In this document: piece by piece, positions 27,321-35,367 of the stretch
Layout of the letters: each line of letters starts with the position of its first letter
Numbering within the stretch: position 1 is the first letter of the stretch
DNA from: Fibrobacter sp. UWP2
GTDB taxonomy: Bacteria; Fibrobacterota; Fibrobacteria; Fibrobacterales; Fibrobacteraceae
Assembly (NCBI RefSeq): GCF_900141705.1
Contig: NZ_FQYM01000020.1
Location: 1-60,731 of the forward strand
Direction: 5' to 3'
Length of the DNA stretch: 60,731 nucleotides
Position numbers and translations under genes: made by a program
Notes under the pieces: generated by a model
What the model was told of the DNA's origin: nothing
The model's database searches: none
The model's input: only the letters and a program-made list of their open reading frames with translations

Positions 27321-28536
27321 AAAGAACGCAGTCAAAGCTCTATTTTGCGTGACGCTCCTGGGCGTCGTGTTTGCGTTCGCCCAGACCGATACAGCGACCG
27401 TCGGCTCCAACGCACCCACCATCCGCGACACGGTCCAGGTCTCTGCACAGGCAGCACCCGATTCTGCGCAGCCCGACACAGCGGCCAACCCCTACGACCT
27501 TCCCGACGCTTTGATGCCGCTGTGGGATTCCCTGACCATCAAGCAAAAGGCGGCGCAAATGGTCATGGTCTACCTCTCCCCGGCAGACTTCCTTATCGAG
27601 CACGAATTCGGCGCCGTCCTCGTGATGAAAAACCACCTCAAGGACACCGCCGCCTTCAAGGAACGCATCCACCGCGCCAACGACAGCCTACGCATCCCGC
27701 TCCTCGTCGCCAGCGACCAGGAGGGCGGCCTCGTCAACCGCATTGGAGGCATCTCCGAAAAATGGAAGCACGCCCCTAGCGCCAAAGAAATGCGCGACAT
27801 GGAACTCGACAGCATCGAGTCGATTGCCCAAAGCATTGGCGCCGAGCTCCGCGATCTCGGCATCAACCTGAACCTCGCCCCGGTCCTTGACCCGGCCTAC
27901 GACCACCGCAACAAAAAATCCTTTATGGAAGTCAGCAACCGCTCGTGGCAAAAAGACAGCACCAGCGAAAGCAAGGTGCGCGCCTTTGTGCGCGGCATGC
28001 GGAACAGCGGGATCTCTTGCGTGTCCAAGCACTTCCCCGGCTACGACTCCTGGACCAACAGCGACCACCAAATCGCCATCAGCTCCAGCCCCAAAGCAAG
28101 GATGAGCGAGAACTACGAATTTTTCAAGGCGCTCGCCAACGACATTCCCTTTACCATGATGAGCAGCGTGCGCTTTGTGCGCATTTCGCACAGGCCCGCG
28201 GTCTTTGAGCCCAAGATTGTAAAAATGGCACGCAAAATGAACCCCGAGACCGTCATATTGACCGACGACCTGTGGGGCGTCTCGCTACGCGCCTGGGTCA
28301 GTGGCACCGAGCGCGTCACCAGCAAGGGCTACCCACGCAAGGACTTCCGCAAGCTCATCCGCACCGCCCTCATGGCAGGGAACGACATGTTCATGATCAC
28401 CTACCCCGCCAAGGCGGTCGAAATGATAGGCTATTTGGAATCCCTTTCCAAACAAAGTAAAACGTACAAGGACCGCATCGAGGAGTCGGCCGCACGCATC
28501 CTTAAAATGAAGTACAATGCGGGCCTGCTCAAATAG
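27313..28536 (+). CDS. Exported glycoside hydrolase family 3 protein (NagZ-like)
   Basis: This protein of about 407 residues has a signal peptide (KALFCVTLLGVVFAFA) and a GH3 barrel: VASDQEGGLVNRI, LNLAPVLDPAYD, CVSKHFPGYDSW and VILTDDLWGV, where the second Asp aligns with the nucleophile. In NagZ enzymes the KHFPGHG loop ends in D-S-H; here it reads NSDHQ, so the general-acid dyad is shifted or lost. A GTG at 27313 gives a clean signal peptide; the frame extends to a GTG at 27280. It overlaps the end of topB by 8 bp. A cell-wall hexosaminidase role is likely but activity is uncertain. Confidence 0.8.
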   Translation: MPKKNAVKALFCVTLLGVVFAFAQTDTATVGSNAPTIRDTVQVSAQAAPDSAQPDTAANPYDLPDALMPLWDSLTIKQKAAQMVMVYLSPADFLIEHEFGAVLVMKNHLKDTAAFKERIHRANDSLRIPLLVASDQEGGLVNRIGGISEKWKHAPSAKEMRDMELDSIESIAQSIGAELRDLGINLNLAPVLDPAYDHRNKKSFMEVSNRSWQKDSTSESKVRAFVRGMRNSGISCVSKHFPGYDSWTNSDHQIAISSSPKARMSENYEFFKALANDIPFTMMSSVRFVRISHRPAVFEPKIVKMARKMNPETVILTDDLWGVSLRAWVSGTERVTSKGYPRKDFRKLIRTALMAGNDMFMITYPAKAVEMIGYLESLSKQSKTYKDRIEESAARILKMKYNAGLLK

Positions 28537-28548
28537 GTTCCCCGCGTC

Positions 28549-29094
28549 CTATTTCTTTTTTAGATTCCTGACCAGCTTCATCACAGTCTCCTCGCCGGCC
28601 TTGTTCAGGGCGAGTTTTAAAATTTCGGCGGCAGCCATGGTATCGTCCAGCGCCCTATGGTGATGGAAGTCGGGCAGTTCCAACGATTTCGTCAAATTGT
28701 GCAGGCTATAGCTCGGGAAACCCGGAAATACTTTTCTGGCAAGCTTTACTGTACAGAGCCGTGGTGCATCAAACATAATCGCGCAGCGCTTAAGTTCTTG
28801 CTTGATCATCTTGTAGTCGAACTGCACGTTGTGCGCCACAAAAATGCGGCCATGCAAAAGGGAGTCAATCTCGTCGGCAACGCCCCTGAACTGCGGGGCC
28901 CCGCTCACCATCTCGTCGGTTATGCCGGTCAATTTTACAACAAACGGGGTTATAGGCGCGCCGGGGTCCACCAAACTGTGGAACGTCTTGACCACCTCGG
29001 TTCCATCCAAAAGCACAATACCGACTTCAGTAATGCGGTTCATTTCAGCCGCACCACCAGTCGTTTCAACATCAACAACCGCAAACTTCATCAA
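28549..29094 (-). CDS. DnaQ-like 3'-5' exonuclease
   Basis: This 181-residue stand-alone DEDD exonuclease has ExoI DVETTG (residues 8-13), ExoII HNVQFDY and ExoIIIe HHRALDD. Such proteins proofread as the epsilon subunit of DNA polymerase III or act in RNA or repair degradation. The length fits a DnaQ/PolC-exonuclease-like protein. It lies 1 bp after the secreted-protein gene at 29096 on the same strand, so they form an operon. Confidence 0.88.
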   Translation of the reverse strand: MMKFAVVDVETTGGAAEMNRITEVGIVLLDGTEVVKTFHSLVDPGAPITPFVVKLTGITDEMVSGAPQFRGVADEIDSLLHGRIFVAHNVQFDYKMIKQELKRCAIMFDAPRLCTVKLARKVFPGFPSYSLHNLTKSLELPDFHHHRALDDTMAAAEILKLALNKAGEETVMKLVRNLKKK

Positions 29095-29095
29095 T

Positions 29096-29680
29096 TTATC
29101 TTATGGGGATGTCTATGTCGAGCGTGGCCTGGCCGTTGGTCGTCTGGATTCTAGCCTTCATCACTTTGGACTTGGGCTTGCCATAAACAGGCACCACCAG
29201 CAAGTTGCTCACGCCATGGTCTTCACTCGGGGTCGCCTCGGTATCCGAGACGGTCTTTGTGAAAATCGGTTTTTTGCCCTTGTCGTAAATGGAGTACGTC
29301 AAAGTGCGGCTCATGCCCTTCTTGATTTGGTTGGTCGCCACCTGGAAATAAATGAGGCCGCCTTTGGGCACCTTGCGAAGGCTGTCCTTGATCTCTTCCT
29401 CGGTGGCAAAATCGGCTTCCATGGCCATGCGCACGTTTTTCTTGAGTTTGTCGGCGCTCTCGTACAAAACCGACACGTTGAACTTGGCATCTTCGGGAAT
29501 GGCGTCGGGGCGCACATCGCGAATACGGGCATTATTCTGATAATACTCCCAGCGCCCATTGTCGTGCAAAATCACAGTAGACCCGTTAGAGGTGGTCGCC
29601 ACAATATCTTCGGCAAAAGAAAAAGATACCAAGGTAAATGCGCAAAAAAAAGCAACCTTGATCAAAGAACAAAAATTCAT
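29096..29680 (-). CDS. Exported protein of unknown function
   Basis: This 194-residue protein has a signal peptide (about 23 residues, ending FSFA) and opens the mature part with STVILHDNGRWEYY, a motif seen in small periplasmic proteins. The rest is mixed alpha/beta with a conserved-looking KGGLIYFQVATNQIKKG segment and no Cys in the mature part. I do not recognise a catalytic motif. It is immediately upstream of the exonuclease gene (1-bp gap). Confidence 0.7.
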   Translation of the reverse strand: MNFCSLIKVAFFCAFTLVSFSFAEDIVATTSNGSTVILHDNGRWEYYQNNARIRDVRPDAIPEDAKFNVSVLYESADKLKKNVRMAMEADFATEEEIKDSLRKVPKGGLIYFQVATNQIKKGMSRTLTYSIYDKGKKPIFTKTVSDTEATPSEDHGVSNLLVVPVYGKPKSKVMKARIQTTNGQATLDIDIPIR

Positions 29681-29859
29681 ATCCTTACTCCAATGGGTTT
29701 TCCAGCCCCACTTTCATTTCGTAATATACATCGGTTTTTTACCAAAAATTTCGCCTTTTTCAAAAAAAATTCCTCCAATCCGTTCTATTATCCGCATTGC
29801 CCGTCAGGCACGAGGCAAAAAGTTTCATTATTGCTAATTTCTACGCAGTTAGAGGCAAA

Positions 29860-30726
29860 ATGAACGGCAAAATTCGATTCGCACCCAGCCCCACCGGCTA
29901 CCTTCACGAAGGGCACCTCCTTTCGGCGCTTTACGTGTGGGCCGCTGCCCAAAAATGGGGTCTCCACATCCATTTGCGAATCGAGGACCACGACCAGAGT
30001 CGAGCCCGCCCCGAGTATATACAAAGCATTTACGAGGACCTCTCCTGGTTCGGCTTTAGCTGGGATTCACAAAGCATTCAAAGCGAGCGGGGTCGCATTT
30101 ACGAGGCAGCCCTTCAAAAGTTGAAGGCACAAAACCTAGTCTACCCGTGTTACTGCAGCCGAAAGCAGCTCGAAAACGAGAACCCCAAAAGCGAGACCGG
30201 AGAAATCGTATACAAAGGCAAGTGCCGTGAACAAGGCTCAGCATCAGCCATTGACACCCCGCACAACCTCCGCGTCAAAATAGCAGACAAAGTAATAGAG
30301 TGGCACGACCTTCGCTTAGGCGATTTTAGCGAGAATCCCAAATTCCAATGCGGCGACTTCCCCATCAAGGACCGCGACAACCAATGGACATACCAGTTCG
30401 CCGTTTGCGTAGACGATATAGACGAGGGGATTACGCATGTGGTCCGCGGCGAAGACATCCGCAGTTCCACCGCACGGCAAATCGAATTGATGGGGCTCCT
30501 GGGCAGGACTAGCCCCCCGGTCTACTACCACCATCCCCTCATCGTGGACACCAGTGGGAAAAAGCTCTCCAAGCGTGAAATGGCCCACAGCCTGCGGCAA
30601 GACAAAAACGCAGGCATCTCGCCCAAATCCCTCCTTGGAAAGGTCTGTTTTGAGGCCCATTTGCAGCCGCAAAACACCCCCATTACGCTACAACAGGCAT
30701 TAAACCTAGCCGCCGACCGATTGTAA
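29860..30726 (+). CDS. gluQ: Glutamyl-Q tRNA(Asp) synthetase
   Basis: This 288-residue protein is a short paralogue of glutamyl-tRNA synthetase lacking the anticodon-binding half. It has the HIGH-type motif in FAPSPTGYLHEGHL, a zinc site (C-Y-C at about 96-98 with Y..KC downstream) and the GKKLSKRE motif. GluQ attaches glutamate to queuosine at the wobble base of tRNA(Asp). I chose ATG 29860; the track-length frame upstream lacks homology. It is transcribed alone, 36 bp before the large helicase-like gene. Confidence 0.9.
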   Translation: MNGKIRFAPSPTGYLHEGHLLSALYVWAAAQKWGLHIHLRIEDHDQSRARPEYIQSIYEDLSWFGFSWDSQSIQSERGRIYEAALQKLKAQNLVYPCYCSRKQLENENPKSETGEIVYKGKCREQGSASAIDTPHNLRVKIADKVIEWHDLRLGDFSENPKFQCGDFPIKDRDNQWTYQFAVCVDDIDEGITHVVRGEDIRSSTARQIELMGLLGRTSPPVYYHHPLIVDTSGKKLSKREMAHSLRQDKNAGISPKSLLGKVCFEAHLQPQNTPITLQQALNLAADRL

Positions 30727-30762
30727 AGTTTGTAAACGCCTAAAAAATTTATATTGACAGCC

Positions 30763-33700
30763 ATGCCGCAAGCTAGCCCCTTTGAAATTCTCAATAAGAT
30801 TTGCAAAGAATCTGAACTCTTTGATTCCAAGGATCGTCTTTTGAATTTTTCTACCAAGGGGGATTTCCAAACTCCCTTGAGGCTTGAATCCGGCGACACC
30901 TTTTACGAAAAATGGCTCCAGGGCAAAAACCAGCCTACGCTGGAATCGTTTATGCCCGTAAGCCAGAACTTCTCGGCACAGCAAAAAATCGAGATGGAGG
31001 AACAGTTCAAGGCTGTCCTCAAGACCAAGGCCGAGGACTTCTTGTGCTCCGACCTGTACCTCATCCTCGGCTTCCTCAAATGGGACGGCAACGCGCTCGC
31101 CCCGAGCCTCCTGGTCCCGCTGGACGTAGCCCCGGATCAGCAAACGCTTACCCTGGGCAAGCAGGGACCTATCGAGAACGTCATCCTCAGGGACAGGCTC
31201 ATCAACACGGTGACACTTCCCACGGTCGAGGACGCGACCCTCCAGGGCAAGTTCAGCATCCTCTTGTATTTCTCGCTTTTCGAGAAAGCCATCGCCCAAG
31301 AAAAGACTTGGAAGTTCACGCGGCACGGTCTATGCCTCGCGTTCTTCAACACCAACCGCCTCAGGCTCAAAAAGCGCCTCAAAAAAGGATTCGACGAAAA
31401 GGAAGCCAACTCCCCGTTCCTCCAATCGCTACTGGGCGACGAGGGTTTCCAATTCAAGGAATCCGTTTTTGAAGAAGCCGACTTTGACCAAGTTTTCAAC
31501 CCGGCGGACCACCACTTTTTGTACCCCACGGATTCGCACACTAACAAGGTAACCATCGACGCCCTCGACGAGAAGTCCTCCGCCTACGCCGTGCAGTCGC
31601 TGCCAGGCACCTCCAAGTACAAGGTAGCAGCCAACATCGTCGCCGAGTCGCTCTCCAAGAACAAACGTACCCTGGTCGTTGCCCGCCGTTCCATTTCAAT
31701 GCAGAACTTCCGTGCGGCGTTCGCCCCCATGTTCCGCTCGTTCAGCGGTCCAGAACGCGACACCATCGAAAAGGACCTGAGAGACACACGCGAGTATTTC
31801 TCGAGCTACTACAGCATCGTAAACAACGACCTCCCTGTGGCAAAAGCGCCCCTCTCCGACATACTGGACGAGTTCATCCGCAATCCCGCCGTCAAGGCAA
31901 AGATCCCGGACGCAGTGTTCCAAGGCGTGGCTGAACTCCCCTACGACAAGTACATGTCGATCAAGGCGACCCTCGAAGAAATAGTTTCCCTGTACTTCAA
32001 GAACAACGGTATCGAGGCGCGCAACGCATTCAAAAAAATCAAGGTCTCGTCGCTGGACGCCAAGACTAAGGCAAAGGTAGCCGAGGACCTCAACGCCGCA
32101 GCAGCCCAGGTCGAGAGCCTAAAGCCGCTCATCTCCATCTTTGAAGAATCCGGTCTTTTGCCCACAGGCATCTACCTGTCCGCCTTTGCCGAACTGCTCA
32201 ACCTCATCCAGGTGACATTCAACCAGGACACTCCCGAATTCGAGGAATGGGAACTGCGTTCCAACAACTGGTCCGCTTACCAGGATACCCTCAAGGCTCT
32301 CCCCGAAGCCGGGGACAAGTGGGTCCGCTACCGCCGCCAGGCATCGGACATTTACACCGACGACGCGGTAGACACCAACGTTCTTGCCACACGCGAAGAA
32401 TTCGCCGAGAGCCTGAAGGCGACTCTCAAGGGCCTATCTGACCACTACCGCAATTCGCGCAAGCGCTTGCTCAAGGTCATCAAGAACCCAAAGTCCGTTT
32501 CTTCGGATATGCAACTTTTGGACCTCATCGACTCGCTCATCGAGTTGCAAGAGGACAAGCGTGCCTACAAGGACACCTCCGTACTGGGCAACCACCTGTT
32601 GGGCAAGGACTGGCTCTACGAAAAATCCAACTGGGTTGAACTCAACCAAAAAATCCAGTACCTATACGACTTCCGCGAAACGCACAAAAACGACCCGCAC
32701 CTGGATTTGCTCTTACTCGTTCTCGAAAACTGGCACAAGCTAAAGCCCGAACTCGAGAACTTTGAAAAATACAGTGAAATTTTGCAGGCATTGACGTACT
32801 CGGTACGCAGCGTCAGCAACAATCTCGCCCTTGAGACGCCGCTCGAATCCTTGAGCATCGACAAGTGGCTCGACGAAATCCAGGCCTGGAACCAGAACTG
32901 GGACAATCTCGACATTCACATTAAAATCTCGGCGCTCATCAATAGCTTGGAAGCTGAAGGTTGTACAGAACTCGCCAAGTACGCGAGCAACACCAGCACC
33001 ATCCACAAGGATTTCGCCAAGGCTTTCGCGCACCACTGGGCAGCCTCGCAAGTGCACGCCGTTACCAAAAAGAACCCGCAAATGTTCTCGCTGGATCCCA
33101 AGGCACGGCACGCCAAGGGCAAACTCTACCGCGCGCAAATGGACCAGTTCAGCAACGCGAACTTCCGCGAGGTACATGCCCTGGTCGAAGCAAAACCCGA
33201 CATGCTGACTATCGCCTCCCTCGAGGAGACCTTTAGTTTGGTGGCCCAGCATTACGATGTCGCCGTGATTCTCGACGCCGACTGCATCTCGGTTGCCGAG
33301 TCGTTTGCGTCGATTTGCACTGCACACAAAGTCATTTTGATTGGCGACCCGCACATGCCCTCTATCGAGGCGCAACCGTTCGACGCCTTCCGCAATATTT
33401 TGCCGCGCCAAAGCGCCTTCTTCCAAGAGAACATCCTGGCGGCGGCACTCCGCAAGGGCATCCCGACCCGCGAAATCTGGTTCTGCAGCCTTTACAACGA
33501 CATTTCGCTGGTCAACTTCGCCAACGACAAAATTTACAACCACGGCATCAAGCAACTGCCCATGCCGAACCGCGAAAAGCCTCGGTGCGAAAACCTCATG
33601 GTTGTGCCAGACAAAGTCATGGCCATTGCCAAGGCGGCAGTGCAGCACGCCGAAAAGCACCCTGGTCAAACGCTAGGCATCATCGCCTTCCACCAGGCGC

Positions 33701-34866
33701 GCTGTTTCGAAATCGAGGCCGCCATCAAGGCGCTCGTCGCCAAGGACTCTCCGGCGGCACGTTACTTTGGTCAAACCAACCCGCTAATTAGCTATTACAT
33801 CAAAACGCCGGATCGCGTCATCGACAAGTACCGCGACGTGGTGATGGTGTGCGTGGAAGTCGACAACAGCGACAAGATTTCTGCCGACCGCAAGCTCTCT
33901 GTTTGCACCACCTTGGCAAAGCAGGAGCTGATGGTATTCGTCTCTTCGAACGACCTCGAAAAGCAAAAGGCAGCCAAGTCGAACCTTTTTTGGGAATGGA
34001 TTAACCACCTTCAAAAGAAAACCGAAATTGAGCTCCCCGTTGTGGAGCAAACCGAATCCAAGATTCGTCCGCAAATCATTGACGCACTCAAAGAAGCAGG
34101 TGTCATTGTCGAGAATTCCTTTGCCCCGGGCGGCATCGCCGTGGGGCCGGTCGTCGTGGACGCCAACTACTCCAAGCGTTTCCTCGCCGTGGTCGAGGAT
34201 GACTGCACCACCGAACGTTTCCGCGAATCGGTCGAGGACCGCGAATACGTACGCCCGTCCCTGTTGCGCCAGCTGGGCTGGAAGGTCCTGGACATTTGGC
34301 AACCCCTGTGGTTCCTTTCGAACCAGGCCGAAAAAGAGCATCTGATAACGACTATCGCCATCGAGCAAAGCGTTGCCCCACCGCCACCCGAAGATGATGT
34401 CGAGGGCGGCAGTGAAGAATTCTTTAACCAGGAACCAGAACTCGACATTAAGCAATACCAGGTGGTGAACCCGAAAATCGAAGGTACAGCACACGCCAAG
34501 CCCATTGCCGAGTTGCCCGCCATTTCGATTATTGCTCAGCTCAAGTTCTATGTGGACCACGAGGCTCCCATCCACGAAGAGATCCTTATGCGGCGCCTGC
34601 TTGAATTGCACGGCGTGGACCGCGCTGGCCCCATGATTTTGCAAGCTTTGAACGACGCCGTCAAGCTCGGCTTCCAAAAGAAGAAATTCATTAAAACTGG
34701 CAAGTTCTTCTACTCTACAAAAGACCTGCCCGTCGCTTTACGCGATCGCAGCACCCGCCCCGAGTACGAGCGCAAAATGGCTTACGTCTCTCCCGAAGAG
34801 AGGGCGCTTTTGCCCGCCTCCATGGACGAGCGCACCATCAAGCAGACCCTTGGCCTGCTTGAGTAA
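30763..34866 (+). CDS. Giant degenerate superfamily-1 helicase/Vsr-like nuclease
   Basis: This 1367-residue protein aligns by eye with large DUF4011/DUF3320-type helicases that carry an MTES_1575/Vsr-like nuclease domain. The Walker A region reads VQSLPGTSKYK (277-287) where active members have PGTGKS/T. Walker B reads ILDADC (836-841) instead of DEAS, and motif VI reads LSVCTTLAK (1045-1053) without its Arg. The nuclease core (1127-1147, VVVDAN...LAVVEDD) also lacks the usual acidic pattern. A DUF3320-like winged helix ends the protein. The frame is intact and codon use matches neighbours, so it seems retained for a non-catalytic role. The start is ATG 30763, or TTG 30754. Confidence 0.7.
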   Translation: MPQASPFEILNKICKESELFDSKDRLLNFSTKGDFQTPLRLESGDTFYEKWLQGKNQPTLESFMPVSQNFSAQQKIEMEEQFKAVLKTKAEDFLCSDLYLILGFLKWDGNALAPSLLVPLDVAPDQQTLTLGKQGPIENVILRDRLINTVTLPTVEDATLQGKFSILLYFSLFEKAIAQEKTWKFTRHGLCLAFFNTNRLRLKKRLKKGFDEKEANSPFLQSLLGDEGFQFKESVFEEADFDQVFNPADHHFLYPTDSHTNKVTIDALDEKSSAYAVQSLPGTSKYKVAANIVAESLSKNKRTLVVARRSISMQNFRAAFAPMFRSFSGPERDTIEKDLRDTREYFSSYYSIVNNDLPVAKAPLSDILDEFIRNPAVKAKIPDAVFQGVAELPYDKYMSIKATLEEIVSLYFKNNGIEARNAFKKIKVSSLDAKTKAKVAEDLNAAAAQVESLKPLISIFEESGLLPTGIYLSAFAELLNLIQVTFNQDTPEFEEWELRSNNWSAYQDTLKALPEAGDKWVRYRRQASDIYTDDAVDTNVLATREEFAESLKATLKGLSDHYRNSRKRLLKVIKNPKSVSSDMQLLDLIDSLIELQEDKRAYKDTSVLGNHLLGKDWLYEKSNWVELNQKIQYLYDFRETHKNDPHLDLLLLVLENWHKLKPELENFEKYSEILQALTYSVRSVSNNLALETPLESLSIDKWLDEIQAWNQNWDNLDIHIKISALINSLEAEGCTELAKYASNTSTIHKDFAKAFAHHWAASQVHAVTKKNPQMFSLDPKARHAKGKLYRAQMDQFSNANFREVHALVEAKPDMLTIASLEETFSLVAQHYDVAVILDADCISVAESFASICTAHKVILIGDPHMPSIEAQPFDAFRNILPRQSAFFQENILAAALRKGIPTREIWFCSLYNDISLVNFANDKIYNHGIKQLPMPNREKPRCENLMVVPDKVMAIAKAAVQHAEKHPGQTLGIIAFHQARCFEIEAAIKALVAKDSPAARYFGQTNPLISYYIKTPDRVIDKYRDVVMVCVEVDNSDKISADRKLSVCTTLAKQELMVFVSSNDLEKQKAAKSNLFWEWINHLQKKTEIELPVVEQTESKIRPQIIDALKEAGVIVENSFAPGGIAVGPVVVDANYSKRFLAVVEDDCTTERFRESVEDREYVRPSLLRQLGWKVLDIWQPLWFLSNQAEKEHLITTIAIEQSVAPPPPEDDVEGGSEEFFNQEPELDIKQYQVVNPKIEGTAHAKPIAELPAISIIAQLKFYVDHEAPIHEEILMRRLLELHGVDRAGPMILQALNDAVKLGFQKKKFIKTGKFFYSTKDLPVALRDRSTRPEYERKMAYVSPEERALLPASMDERTIKQTLGLLE

Positions 34867-34897
34867 AAAACTCTATTGCGATTTATTCCGGTAACGT

Positions 34898-35302
34898 TTA
34901 TCGAATCTTCACGACAAACGCGTTGATGTTGTACGCCGAAAGCTCGCGCGCCTTGTCGTCGGCGGCTTTCTTAGACGTCCATCCACCGCCACGGAGCTTA
35001 TAGAAGGGGGCGTCAAACACTACCTGGATAGCGTAGCCGGTGCTTGCCGAGATCTGAGCCCTACGGCGTTGGGCAGCGTCAAAATCAGCCACAGCCTCGA
35101 ACTGAAGCATATAGTAACCGTCCGAAACCTTGCCCTTAGCAGCGGCCTTGTTGCCCACCGCATTCTGCGACATGGTGGTATCCCTCAAGGAGGATTTAAG
35201 CTCAGGCTTGTATTCCTTACCGCGGAAAAGAGAATCCAGGTCGGTCGGTTCGCCGGCCCAGGCAAAGGCAATCATCGATAGGGCGATCAAAATCTTACGC
35301 AT
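34898..35302 (-). CDS. Exported SPOR-domain protein
   Basis: This 134-residue protein has a signal peptide (about 16 residues, ending AWA) and a C-terminal SPOR-like repeat (GYYMLQFEAVADFDAAQRRRAQIS... FYKLRGGGWTSKKAADDKARELS). SPOR domains bind denuded septal peptidoglycan, so a role near cell division is plausible. No enzymatic domain is attached. It lies downstream of the fibro-slime gene but beyond that gene's terminator, and no good ribosome-binding site is visible. Confidence 0.82.
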   Translation of the reverse strand: MRKILIALSMIAFAWAGEPTDLDSLFRGKEYKPELKSSLRDTTMSQNAVGNKAAAKGKVSDGYYMLQFEAVADFDAAQRRRAQISASTGYAIQVVFDAPFYKLRGGGWTSKKAADDKARELSAYNINAFVVKIR

Positions 35303-35313
35303 GGTTCAAATTT

Positions 35314-35347
35314 AAAAAAAAAGAAGGCTGCCTTGCAGGCAGCCTTC
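35314..35347 (-). terminator. Terminator after the fibro-slime gene
   Basis: The stem GAAGGCTGCC/GGCAGCCTTC (35323-35332 with 35338-35347) is followed, on the minus strand, by nine T residues. Confidence 0.9.
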
Positions 35348-35367
35348 TATAAAATCACGTTTTAAAA

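Noticed and set aside
30763-34866. Defence island around the helicase-like gene
   Set aside because: The neighbours are gluQ and a SPOR protein with matching codon use, and no other defence genes or integrase are near.
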